Shown one piece after another: positions 47,031 to 54,539 of a DNA stretch of 64,000 nucleotides. The position numbers were made by a program, and so were the translations under genes. Below the pieces are notes generated by a model. The model was not told the origin of the DNA. It did no database searches and saw only the letters and a list, made by a program, of their open reading frames with translations. Origin of the DNA: Bacteroidota bacterium (GTDB taxonomy: Bacteria; Bacteroidota; Bacteroidia; Cytophagales; Cyclobacteriaceae); contig JAFEAM010000019.1 of assembly GCA_018266395.1 (NCBI GenBank), forward strand, positions 1 to 64,000, given 5' to 3'. Within the stretch, counting starts at the first letter, position 1. Each line of letters opens with the position of its first letter.

Positions 47031-48017
47031 TTATCTCAGCCTTGATAATCTTTCTTTTATGAGTAGGGTGTATGAGGCTGCCTTTTCGGGAGGCAGGAAA
47101 CTTCTTTTTAATAAATCAACCCATTGAGGCAATACATGATCGAATTTAGTGTAAAGATTTTCTCTTGATTTTGAATCTAAGCGGAACATGTCAAACATGG
47201 AATCAAAATCTTCTCGCTTTTGGCGGTTCTTTTTTCCGTTCAGGTGCAATGCTAATTCCTCTTTATCCCCCTTCACAACAAGAGAAGTGGCAACCATATC
47301 GTAAGCAGGTGACAAAATATATCCTAACCCAGGTTGATTGATGAGGGAAAAATTCTTCAAATGCATATCGGCATTTCCGGTAAGAAATGAGAACACTACT
47401 TGTTCAAAGAAGTTGATAAGGTCCAAACCGGGATTGGCAGAGAATTTGGCGATTGCTTTTGCTATTTGTTCATAAGATCCTTTGTACTTATCCTCCGTTA
47501 GCCTTTCTGTTAATTGACACATGTCTTCCATATGGATTTTCAACTTTTTGGTTCTGTCTATTCGCTTAGTGATATAGGCCAGGTTTCCAGACTGCAGCCG
47601 TATTAAAGAATGAGGGACAGTAGTAATTCCGGCTAATTCTGCCAGGTGCATGGTGGCATCCTCGATTTCTGGTAAGTCCGGATAATCTTTTGCCGGGGGT
47701 TTTAGAATGAATTCCCCCCACAATCCAACAATGGTAAACCGCTTTGGTTTAGTTGGCGACTTCCCCATTTTTTTGTCGATGCTTGCAGCTTCTCCGGTCT
47801 TGGTTTTTTCAAGGTCGAGGGGTATTTTAGGTTGTACTCCAGGAACAGCAATGTGGTTCTTGACTACCTCCAGGCCCAATTGCATCATTTGCTGTTCTGT
47901 ATAGGGCAGCTCAGGCGGTTGACTTGAATCAAAAATCTTCCTGCTGCAGGAAGTATGAAAATCAATGTCATTATCCCCCAGCGGGTCATAGCAATATAAA
48001 CAGCGTTTAACAGGCAT
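47031..48017 (-). CDS. hipT: HipT/HipA-type serine-threonine kinase toxin
   Basis: 328 residues, the size of HipT and lacking the N-subdomain of HipA, which is encoded separately just upstream. A Cys/His cluster (Cys6, Cys9, His21, Cys24 in CLYCYDPL and FHTSC) precedes the glycine-loop region HIAVPGVQPK (55-64). Kinase motifs are Lys in GEFILKP, the catalytic loop FLTGNADMHLKNFS (Asp217, Asn222) and the metal site SPAYDMV (Asp240). Known relatives phosphorylate aminoacyl-tRNA synthetases. By my alignment the autophosphorylated Ser of HipA (Ser150) is replaced by Ala here. Confidence 0.85.
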   Translation of the reverse strand: MPVKRCLYCYDPLGDNDIDFHTSCSRKIFDSSQPPELPYTEQQMMQLGLEVVKNHIAVPGVQPKIPLDLEKTKTGEAASIDKKMGKSPTKPKRFTIVGLWGEFILKPPAKDYPDLPEIEDATMHLAELAGITTVPHSLIRLQSGNLAYITKRIDRTKKLKIHMEDMCQLTERLTEDKYKGSYEQIAKAIAKFSANPGLDLINFFEQVVFSFLTGNADMHLKNFSLINQPGLGYILSPAYDMVATSLVVKGDKEELALHLNGKKNRQKREDFDSMFDMFRLDSKSRENLYTKFDHVLPQWVDLLKRSFLPPEKAASYTLLIKERLSRLR

Positions 48018-48022
48018 TCCCT

Positions 48023-48346
48023 CTATTCTTTATTGTCCTCTAAAACGCTTGCTGCACCGATACAATCCTTACAACAGGCGAGCAATAATCCCATCCGGTC
48101 GCGCGGGTTTAGTTTCCAATTTTTTTCTGCCACCTCGAGCAGCCATCCCTCAGGAATGAGGCCATCAAAGAACGGAAACAAGATCACACTCCTGAGCGGT
48201 TTGTCAGAAAGAGGCATGGTAAGACTTATCGGTTCCGGTTTATCTGATTGCAGATAGGAAGGATCATAAACAAACTCGTAGCCTTCCGAAGTTTCATACA
48301 GACGACCGGCCAGCCGGCCATTCATGAGTATTTCAGCTTTTCTCAT
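48023..48346 (-). CDS. hipS: HipS-like protein (HipA N-subdomain 1)
   Basis: 107 residues matching only the first subdomain of HipA: AEILMNGRLAGRL, YDPSYLQSDKPEPISLTMPLSDKPLRSVILFPFFDGLIPEGWLLE and a C-terminal helix. In the E. coli O127 HipBST system this small protein, not HipB, neutralises the kinase. It overlaps hipB by ATGA and is 5 bp before hipT, so the three are translated together. Confidence 0.85.
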   Translation of the reverse strand: MRKAEILMNGRLAGRLYETSEGYEFVYDPSYLQSDKPEPISLTMPLSDKPLRSVILFPFFDGLIPEGWLLEVAEKNWKLNPRDRMGLLLACCKDCIGAASVLEDNKE

Positions 48347-48570
48347 TTAATCAGGTTTTGACGGTCTAGAGGAACTGGACCGAGTTCCTGCCCGAAGAGT
48401 CTCAACACTTGGTTTACTTTGTCCATCCGCACTGTAGTTTTACCTTGCTCAAGGTCGCGGATGAACCGGAGGCCAACCCCGGCTTTTGAAGCCAGATCCG
48501 TTTGAGTCAGGCTGAGGGCTTTTCGCTTGTCTCTCAAGTATCTTGATATTGGTGTAGCTGAATCTTCCAT
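48343..48570 (-). CDS. hipB: HipB-like Xre-family repressor
   Basis: 75 residues, almost all a helix-turn-helix domain: LSLTQTDLASKAGVGLRFIRDLEQGKTTVRMDKVNQVLRLFGQELGPV. It should bind as a dimer to the palindromes directly upstream and repress the operon. It is shorter than E. coli HipB and has little beyond the DNA-binding domain, fitting HipBST systems where inhibition of the kinase lies mainly with HipS. Confidence 0.9.
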   Translation of the reverse strand: MEDSATPISRYLRDKRKALSLTQTDLASKAGVGLRFIRDLEQGKTTVRMDKVNQVLRLFGQELGPVPLDRQNLIK

Positions 48571-48572
48571 AA

Positions 48573-48590
48573 TATACCCTTTCGGGTATA
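48573..48590. promoter_or_regulatory. HipB operator O1
   Basis: Perfect palindrome TATACCC-TTTC-GGGTATA in its arms, starting 2 bp upstream of the hipB start codon. Binding here would cover the translation start or promoter. Confidence 0.8.
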
Positions 48591-48615
48591 AATATAGTCA
48601 CTTTGTTATATAGAA

Positions 48616-48633
48616 TATACCCGATCAGGTATA
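48616..48633. promoter_or_regulatory. HipB operator O2
   Basis: TATACCC-GATC-AGGTATA, one arm mismatch, centred 43 bp from O1. Confidence 0.8.
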
Positions 48634-48656
48634 TTTCAGACCTGTATTGTCAATAT

Positions 48657-48674
48657 TATACCCTTTAGGGTATA
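48657..48674. promoter_or_regulatory. HipB operator O3
   Basis: Perfect arms TATACCC-TTTA-GGGTATA, centred 41 bp from O2. Confidence 0.8.
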
Positions 48675-48697
48675 AATAGCTTTGTAAACTGTGCAAT

Positions 48698-48715
48698 CAT
48701 ACCTGATCGGGTATC
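48698..48715. promoter_or_regulatory. HipB operator O4
   Basis: CATACCT-GATC-GGGTATC, the weakest match, centred 41 bp from O3 and 70 bp from the stop of the barrel gene. Confidence 0.7.
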
Positions 48716-48785
48716 GCACAAACTCCGTCCTTATTTCATGCTTAGCGCATATCCGAAAGTAATGGCTAGTGGCGCGCCGTCTCAA

Positions 48786-49427
48786 CTACTTCTTTCTTCG
48801 CCGATTCGGGATCTGTGGGCTGAACCCCAGCACGATTGCACCTGCTCTGAATGAGAAGTCTCCAAATTGCGTAATGGTCTTGTAAGAGATAAATGATCCA
48901 CTCTTGAGTCTAAAGCCCAGCTCAATTGTGTACCCATATTTGAAATTGCTGAATGTGGGTGGTGGTGGTTGAGCAGGGTAGTAGACCTGTCTTCCGTATT
49001 GGTAAGTCATTGCCGGGCCTGCGGCGCAATAGGCATCAATTTCCTTCGCCGCCGGGAATGACAAAGGGAAAAGAGCCGACACATCTATATCGCCAGTAGT
49101 AAGCTTTAGGAGGTTGCCGGGTGACGGCTCAAAAACTCCAGATCTGCTTGCAATTCCCAAATCAATACGCATGAACCGAAAGAATCCCGCCGTGGCATAC
49201 GTGGAATCATCCCTAAGCTGAATAAACGTGTATGCGCCTACCGCAACAAAGCCTAACTGAGTGGAAACCATTTGGTTTGTCACTGTGGATCCCGTTGGTG
49301 AAGAGCCTATACTGGTGCCCCTCAGGGAGTAGATGCCGAACTGAGACCATCCGTATTCTGATTGAGCTATGCCGTTTACACTTGTTAGAAACAAGGCAAA
49401 CGTGAATACGACCTGAATTTTATTCAT
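48786..49427 (-). CDS. Secreted outer-membrane beta-barrel-like protein
   Basis: 213 residues with a signal peptide (VVFTFALFLTSVNGIAQ). Strand-like alternation with aromatic residues (GFVAVGAYTFIQLRD, YGYTIELGFRLKSGSF, DFSFRAGAIVLGFSPQI) suggests a small barrel; the C-terminus is basic (RRRKK). It lies upstream of hipBST on the same strand, within the repeat-bracketed block. No family recognised. Confidence 0.55.
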   Translation of the reverse strand: MNKIQVVFTFALFLTSVNGIAQSEYGWSQFGIYSLRGTSIGSSPTGSTVTNQMVSTQLGFVAVGAYTFIQLRDDSTYATAGFFRFMRIDLGIASRSGVFEPSPGNLLKLTTGDIDVSALFPLSFPAAKEIDAYCAAGPAMTYQYGRQVYYPAQPPPPTFSNFKYGYTIELGFRLKSGSFISYKTITQFGDFSFRAGAIVLGFSPQIPNRRRKK

Positions 49428-49648
49428 GCAACCTTATTTGTCCAGACGAGGCAACCAGTCAATGACCTATCGAATTTAGTCAATAATCACGTCCACAGGG
49501 GTAACGGGCTCGCAAAGCCGGTAACATTGTTCCTTTGGATCATGTTTACGACACAAGTGAATCAACAGAAACCTGGAAATGGATTGCCCATTAAAGACAG
49601 CTTTCATAGGCACAAACGTGAAGCTAGACGCCGTACACTTTCTTGTAA

Positions 49649-49666
49649 ATCCCTGATTTTAGGGAT
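49649..49666. repeat. ATCCCT/AGGGAT inverted repeat
   Basis: ATCCCT-GATTTT-AGGGAT in the 386-bp gap 49428-49813. The T-rich loop and the flanking TGTAA/ATAGATA recall an intergenic motif seen in other Bacteroidota, but I cannot confirm that. No gene is supported in this gap. Confidence 0.35.
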
Positions 49667-49738
49667 ATAGATATCGCACAAATCATCGCCATTGCTCCCT
49701 TTCGCCATTGTTTGTATTCCCTTCAAACAGCACTCACA

Positions 49739-49789
49739 CCGCCCTTGTTGGTTTCTAAAACCAACAAGCCTGCACACTATCAAGCAGCA
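49739..49789. repeat. CTTGTTGGTTT palindromic repeat, right copy
   Basis: A 51-bp unit with the perfect inverted repeat CTTGTTGGTTT-CTA-AAACCAACAAG (one base shared differently from the left copy) then CCTGCACACTATCAAGCAGC. It has the same orientation as the copy at 46852-46903 and most positions agree. It ends 24 bp from the isomerase stop. Confidence 0.75.
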
Positions 49790-49813
49790 CAAGCCACTTG
49801 TGTACTTTTCTTT

Positions 49814-51253
49814 CTAGCAAACTGAAACCGTATCCATCCCAAGCAGTGCACCGAGTTTCATGATTCTGCTGTCCAGGTGACCAATACCCACAGCACAATG
49901 ATGAGCAGGTCCCTGTGCGTTCCAGTCATGGAGAAATTGCTGAATGGGCATCGGGAACCGATAGCGACTGTTGGTGTTTCCGATCTCCAGGATGGGGCCC
50001 GTTACAGAGGCGCCCTCGGCCGATAACAGCATCAACGTCCCGTCCTTACGCTGCACCACCGAGAGCAGTGTAACCGGTCCGTTCTTCACGGACATCTCGA
50101 TTGAAAGCCCGCTGCCGACTTTGCCGTGGTACGCCTTAAGAGGTCGCACTTTTGGTTTGCCTTCGGCAATTGCAATATGTCCCGGACCATCGTGCCCCAT
50201 TAGGATCACCTCGTCATTGTAGTCCATGGCGTAGAACTCGGTGAAAGAACCGCCTGCACCGAAGGCGTCCATGATCTTCATCGCCTGGACATTCTTGATC
50301 TCATATTCCCCCGCGACCGGTATATGTCGTGCCGTCAGCAAAGAGTTCCCAAGGATGATTGTACTGATCGCCTCTTCATTTTCCTGTATGCCGGTTCCCT
50401 GGTAGTAATAGGCCAGAGAACCCAACTTGTGTTTCTCCACCAGCTGGTCCAAGGCCACTGAAGTCCTGGCGGCCTTTTCCAGATCTTCCAGCGCACAGTC
50501 GAACTGGACGTCGAATCGCCCTCCGAAATGACGCACGCGATCCTTGATCTGCTGTGCGGAAACGGATCTGCGCAAAGCAGAGAGCTCATCCACTTCGATC
50601 ATCTCAATATGGCCGCCAAAACAGACACACTGCTGAGTGAAGTCGGAATAGATGTCGAGCATGCCGCCATAATAATGGCCCATCACGCCCATGCGGTTGT
50701 GGGCCATGGTGTGGGCCACACGGGCCGCGTCGATCCATTCACTGACTTCTGCCCAGTCGTTATCGTTATGTAGCGCGCCGTTGACCTGGTGGAACTGAAT
50801 GCCTGCCCGCTGGAGCACATTGGCGATCTCAGGCACTGGACATGCCCCGCAGAAGGCCAGCCACTCGCCAGTCATCGTGGTCCGGTCATTCATCTTGTTG
50901 AAAGCATCGTAGTCGATGGCTGCTTCGGGCGCCATGTTGAGGATGATCACCGGCACCCGTGTGCGCTGCAATACCGGCAGTACGGTGGACGACAGCGCAT
51001 AAGTGGTAGCATAGAGAAATATGATGTCCACATCTGCCTGCCTGAAAGCGTGACCGGCTTCCAGTGCTTTCTCCGGATTGTCGATTAGTCCGAGGTTCAC
51101 GATATCAGCGTGGTGTGCCGCGAGCTTTTTTTCAACGATATGGAGGTAACCTTCCAGCCGGGGCTTCAGCCCTTCAAACTGACTCCAGTAGGCTTCCAGC
51201 CCGATACCGAAAAGGCCGACCTTGAAAGGAAATGATTTTGTCATCTCACTCAT
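49814..51253 (-). CDS. L-arabinose/L-fucose isomerase-like protein
   Basis: 479 residues. The N-terminal part KVGLFGIGLEAYWSQFEGLKPRLEGYL and a later DIIFLYATTYALSSTVLPVLQR fit the FucI/AraA fold, followed by GHYYGGMLDIYSDF, GTGIQENEEA and a C-terminal beta domain with GPAHHCAVGIGHLDSRIMKLGALLGM. Members isomerise aldoses such as L-arabinose or L-fucose with a divalent metal, but many are uncharacterised. Its start overlaps the stop of the upstream glycosidase gene (ATGA), so it probably acts on the sugar released by that enzyme. The sugar itself is inferred. Confidence 0.8.
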   Translation of the reverse strand: MSEMTKSFPFKVGLFGIGLEAYWSQFEGLKPRLEGYLHIVEKKLAAHHADIVNLGLIDNPEKALEAGHAFRQADVDIIFLYATTYALSSTVLPVLQRTRVPVIILNMAPEAAIDYDAFNKMNDRTTMTGEWLAFCGACPVPEIANVLQRAGIQFHQVNGALHNDNDWAEVSEWIDAARVAHTMAHNRMGVMGHYYGGMLDIYSDFTQQCVCFGGHIEMIEVDELSALRRSVSAQQIKDRVRHFGGRFDVQFDCALEDLEKAARTSVALDQLVEKHKLGSLAYYYQGTGIQENEEAISTIILGNSLLTARHIPVAGEYEIKNVQAMKIMDAFGAGGSFTEFYAMDYNDEVILMGHDGPGHIAIAEGKPKVRPLKAYHGKVGSGLSIEMSVKNGPVTLLSVVQRKDGTLMLLSAEGASVTGPILEIGNTNSRYRFPMPIQQFLHDWNAQGPAHHCAVGIGHLDSRIMKLGALLGMDTVSVC

Positions 51254-54200
51254 CTTTCAACCAGGGTATAATCCGTGATCAAGCCATAGTCATAGAGATC
51301 GTAGTCCTTTCCTGGTGGATAGGCCTTGACACCCCTGTAATGCCAGGGCGACACAAGACCGGGAGCAGGCCTGTTGTGAAAGGGCCCCAAAAGGTTTTTC
51401 AAACTGCCGACCACGGCAACAGAAACAGAATTGTCCCCTGACTTCAGCGTAGAAGTGATATCCAACTGATAAGGAGGGTAGGCGATAATCCCGGCAGCTT
51501 CTCCATTAACAGTCACACTACAAACTGCGCCTTCCCATTTACCCAGCTGCAATACGTATTGTTTCCCAGCCTGTTTCTGTAATGAGAACTTCTTGTCATA
51601 GCTCACACTTTGCGAATACATGGGTAGACCCATGGTCTTCCAGCTTCCGAGCCTCAGGGCTACAGGCGGAGCAATGGCCCAGCCCTTTGAAGCAGGTGAG
51701 AGGGAGAAATCACCAAGTATATACATTGGTTCAATCTCCGCGTGGATGCTCATCTTATCAGAGACGAGTGATAATTCATTTTGACCGGTATGCAAATACT
51801 TCCCGATCTCAAACACGTTGAACGCTTTGTCCAGCCACCACCGATCCGGCAGTGGTTCAACAAGACTGCCGTTGACCGAGACCCTGTAAAGCCCGGCGCG
51901 TTCTACTACTGCCTTAAGCGCAGAGAAATCAGTTCTGGCCGTGATATTTAAGTGATAGGTTGCTGTAAAACCGGTACCCGTCTTGAATGTATCTCTGGCG
52001 ATGGTGTTGCTTTTGTACTGGACTGATGTATTCCAGGGATTGCCATTCTTGAACCCATAGTGCTTGAACAGGGTATCAGTAGCATCATACACGTTAAGAT
52101 CTCTCAACCTGGTTTTTCCAAAGGATATATCCACGAAATCAATAGCGAGTACGTTCTCCTCCATTCGCCTGATCTCTGTTTCCGCCGGAAGTTTAACGGT
52201 AACCCCTGCAGTATTAGGCCCTGCAGCCCCTAGTGCTGCAGGGTTTGACCCTGAAGCCGTAAGTGCTTCAGGGGTTGCTATAAAAAACATCTGGCTGCCG
52301 GCAGGAGGGAGGTCAAAGTCGAATCGAACCAGCTGATCAGTCGGCTCAGCTGGATAGATCTTTATTTCTCCATTGAACAAATCCATTTCGAACACTCCAG
52401 CACCCTCTGCTTGTATAGAACCGTTCACGGGTTCACTTAGACTGGCGTTCGAGATGAATAATATTTCGCCATCGGAAACAACCCTCCTGTGATGGTAGAG
52501 ATCTCCCTGTATTGGTCTATTACGAGTGATTTTGAATCCCTTGCTGACTTCATTACTCAGGAGACCATCCTGCACTTCATCTATTGGCGGCAACTTTTCC
52601 AAATGACTCATACTTTTGGAATAGAACTCATCAATACGCTTGTCCTCCTTGCCATCAATGGCGGAGAGCGGATTGAATTGCAGAATCTTACCACCAGCAG
52701 CCCCGTACTTTTCCAGCAGGTCAAATGTTGCAAGATTAAGGTTTTCGATCCCTGGCGGAAGAATGACGATTCCATATTCCCGTGAGCCCACCACAAACTT
52801 GTCGTTCTTTACGCTCCCGTGATCGCGGATAATGTTTTCCGAACCCAAATCATACTCAAACTGGGACTTTTCTAAAAGGGTGACGAACTGCTGGAACTGG
52901 TCGCCAATCTCCGTGAAGCGCGCGTTGGGTTTGTCCCGGTTGTAATACATCCACGCGGTAGTGGTGGGCTCGACAATGAGGATGTTGTTTTGCTGACGGC
53001 CAGTAGACAACATGAATGCAAGCCGCGTGAAGTAATTATTCAGGCTTTTGTAGTAAGGCCACCATGGATTGTGATAAGAGAAGGATTGCGGGTAATCATA
53101 TTTCCTGGCCCCCATAAGTGTCATGTGCGCCAGGTGCTGGTTGAGTGTATTAACACCCAGCACAAATTCCCAGTCGCCCAATCGCTTCATGTCACGGTAG
53201 GTGATCTCCCAGCCGGCGCCGCCGTAAGTCTCGCTGAGTGTTCTCTTCTTGTCCAGCTGGTTGGCCACGCTGGAGAGTTCCTTTATGGCCCGAATGTTTC
53301 CAAACTGGGCATGCGGACTGACCTCATCAAACTGGTTGAACAGCATGTCAACTGCCGGCCGCTGGTGCCATGCATACATGGCCATGTTGTCGGGAACAAC
53401 GTGCGGATTGGGCCACTCATGCTCCCAGTAATGTCCTGTCCATTCGAGGTTCTTGTTCTTGGTGTATTCAAAATATGGCTTCGACCAGCGGTCGATGAAA
53501 AGCTGCATAAGTACCTGATAATAATTATGTCTGACTTTCTTCCAGTCACCTGTTTCTTCAAACAAGGAGGGAAGGCTGGTCTCTAACGGATAACCCCAGG
53601 TCTGCTGAAAAGTCGAGAACAGATCAGGAGTCCAACGAATGCTGTGCTCGCCCTGGATCTCGATGTTAGGTTCGTCGGTGAATATACCCGGGACTGACTT
53701 GCCGAATTCTGATCCAAACACCTTTTCATAGCCGGGCATGGTCTGCTCTATGAACTTCTCGGTGACGCCCTTCACCATAAGGTCAACATATGTAAAGCCA
53801 CCATACCAGTCGGACCTGGCATAGAAGGTTTTCTTAAGCAGGTAGTAGTCACCTTGAGAAGCCGGCCATTCTTTGGTGACATCCGAGAAATGGTCACCGT
53901 CTTTCCTGAGCGCCATGAACCATGCTGAGGCATCCTTGGGAAGAGTTTTGGCTTTTTCCAGCCGGAGCATCTGGCCTTGATTGTAGGATTCCGGCATAAC
54001 ATCAGGCACCCGGCCCCCGGCAAATCCAGAAGGGTAGGAGTTCTCATCATAAATCCAGACATCGAGGTCTAACTTCTTGGCCTCTTGTAATGTATAGGCA
54101 CACAGGTCAAACCATTGTTGAGATGCATAAGGAGTGATCAATCCGGCACGTGGATGGATGAACACTCCCCCAAATCCCTTGTCCTTGAAGTCCCTGAGGT

Positions 54201-54396
54201 TGGCATGTATCGTTGCCGTATCCACATCCGTGTTCCAGACCCACAAGGGTGCGCTCCCGTATCGGTGACCAGGTTGTTTGAATGATGTACTAATAGAGGA
54301 GAATGTATCACCGGGTGCGCTTTCCTTCCTGGTGTCACAACTGGCCAGGAAAGCAAGAAGGAAAACAGTCCAGCATAAACGGGCGTACGAATTCAT
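51250..54396 (-). CDS. GH106-like lipoprotein glycosidase
   Basis: 1048 residues with a lipoprotein signal (lipobox LASC, Cys20). The catalytic part (about 45-480) carries PLWVWNTDVD, YDENSYPSGFAGGRVPDV, FTDEPN (Glu242) and TLSETYGGAGW (Glu389), and the C-terminal part has jelly-roll-like beta domains with VCSVTVNGEAAGIIAYPPYQLDIT. This resembles GH106 alpha-L-rhamnosidases and near relatives. Residues about 708-726 (NPAALGAAG and surroundings) are encoded by two tandem DNA hairpins, so a repeat has been inserted without breaking the frame. The next gene, an isomerase, overlaps by 4 bp. Confidence 0.82.
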   Translation of the reverse strand: MNSYARLCWTVFLLAFLASCDTRKESAPGDTFSSISTSFKQPGHRYGSAPLWVWNTDVDTATIHANLRDFKDKGFGGVFIHPRAGLITPYASQQWFDLCAYTLQEAKKLDLDVWIYDENSYPSGFAGGRVPDVMPESYNQGQMLRLEKAKTLPKDASAWFMALRKDGDHFSDVTKEWPASQGDYYLLKKTFYARSDWYGGFTYVDLMVKGVTEKFIEQTMPGYEKVFGSEFGKSVPGIFTDEPNIEIQGEHSIRWTPDLFSTFQQTWGYPLETSLPSLFEETGDWKKVRHNYYQVLMQLFIDRWSKPYFEYTKNKNLEWTGHYWEHEWPNPHVVPDNMAMYAWHQRPAVDMLFNQFDEVSPHAQFGNIRAIKELSSVANQLDKKRTLSETYGGAGWEITYRDMKRLGDWEFVLGVNTLNQHLAHMTLMGARKYDYPQSFSYHNPWWPYYKSLNNYFTRLAFMLSTGRQQNNILIVEPTTTAWMYYNRDKPNARFTEIGDQFQQFVTLLEKSQFEYDLGSENIIRDHGSVKNDKFVVGSREYGIVILPPGIENLNLATFDLLEKYGAAGGKILQFNPLSAIDGKEDKRIDEFYSKSMSHLEKLPPIDEVQDGLLSNEVSKGFKITRNRPIQGDLYHHRRVVSDGEILFISNASLSEPVNGSIQAEGAGVFEMDLFNGEIKIYPAEPTDQLVRFDFDLPPAGSQMFFIATPEALTASGSNPAALGAAGPNTAGVTVKLPAETEIRRMEENVLAIDFVDISFGKTRLRDLNVYDATDTLFKHYGFKNGNPWNTSVQYKSNTIARDTFKTGTGFTATYHLNITARTDFSALKAVVERAGLYRVSVNGSLVEPLPDRWWLDKAFNVFEIGKYLHTGQNELSLVSDKMSIHAEIEPMYILGDFSLSPASKGWAIAPPVALRLGSWKTMGLPMYSQSVSYDKKFSLQKQAGKQYVLQLGKWEGAVCSVTVNGEAAGIIAYPPYQLDITSTLKSGDNSVSVAVVGSLKNLLGPFHNRPAPGLVSPWHYRGVKAYPPGKDYDLYDYGLITDYTLVER
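52219..52273. repeat. Tandem double hairpin inside the GH106-like reading frame
   Basis: Two 9-bp stems with 7-nt loops: CCCTGCAGC-CCCTAGT-GCTGCAGGG (52219-52243) and CCCTGAAGC-CGTAAGT-GCTTCAGGG (52249-52273), five bases apart. An extra CCCTGCAG half-unit precedes at 52203. The translated stretch is rich in Ala, Gly and Pro, unlike the surrounding domain. Confidence 0.85.
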
Positions 54397-54539
54397 ATTT
54401 GATATGGGTAGTTCAAGCGACTGAAGATAGGGAATTGTCAGGCTTTCTCATGCCTTCGGAATGGTAATCGGTAGTATCCGTCCATAATTGCCACGCTCAT
54501 CAGTATATTCAGGAGATATTCATCACCACCAAAACACAA

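Noticed and set aside
46834..47127. Small ORF of 97 codons on the + strand
   Set aside because: It runs through the palindromic repeat and into hipT antisense; the protein has no recognisable feature.
52219..52273. Transcription terminator within the GH106-like gene
   Set aside because: No T-run follows either hairpin, and the coding frame and expected C-terminal domain continue.
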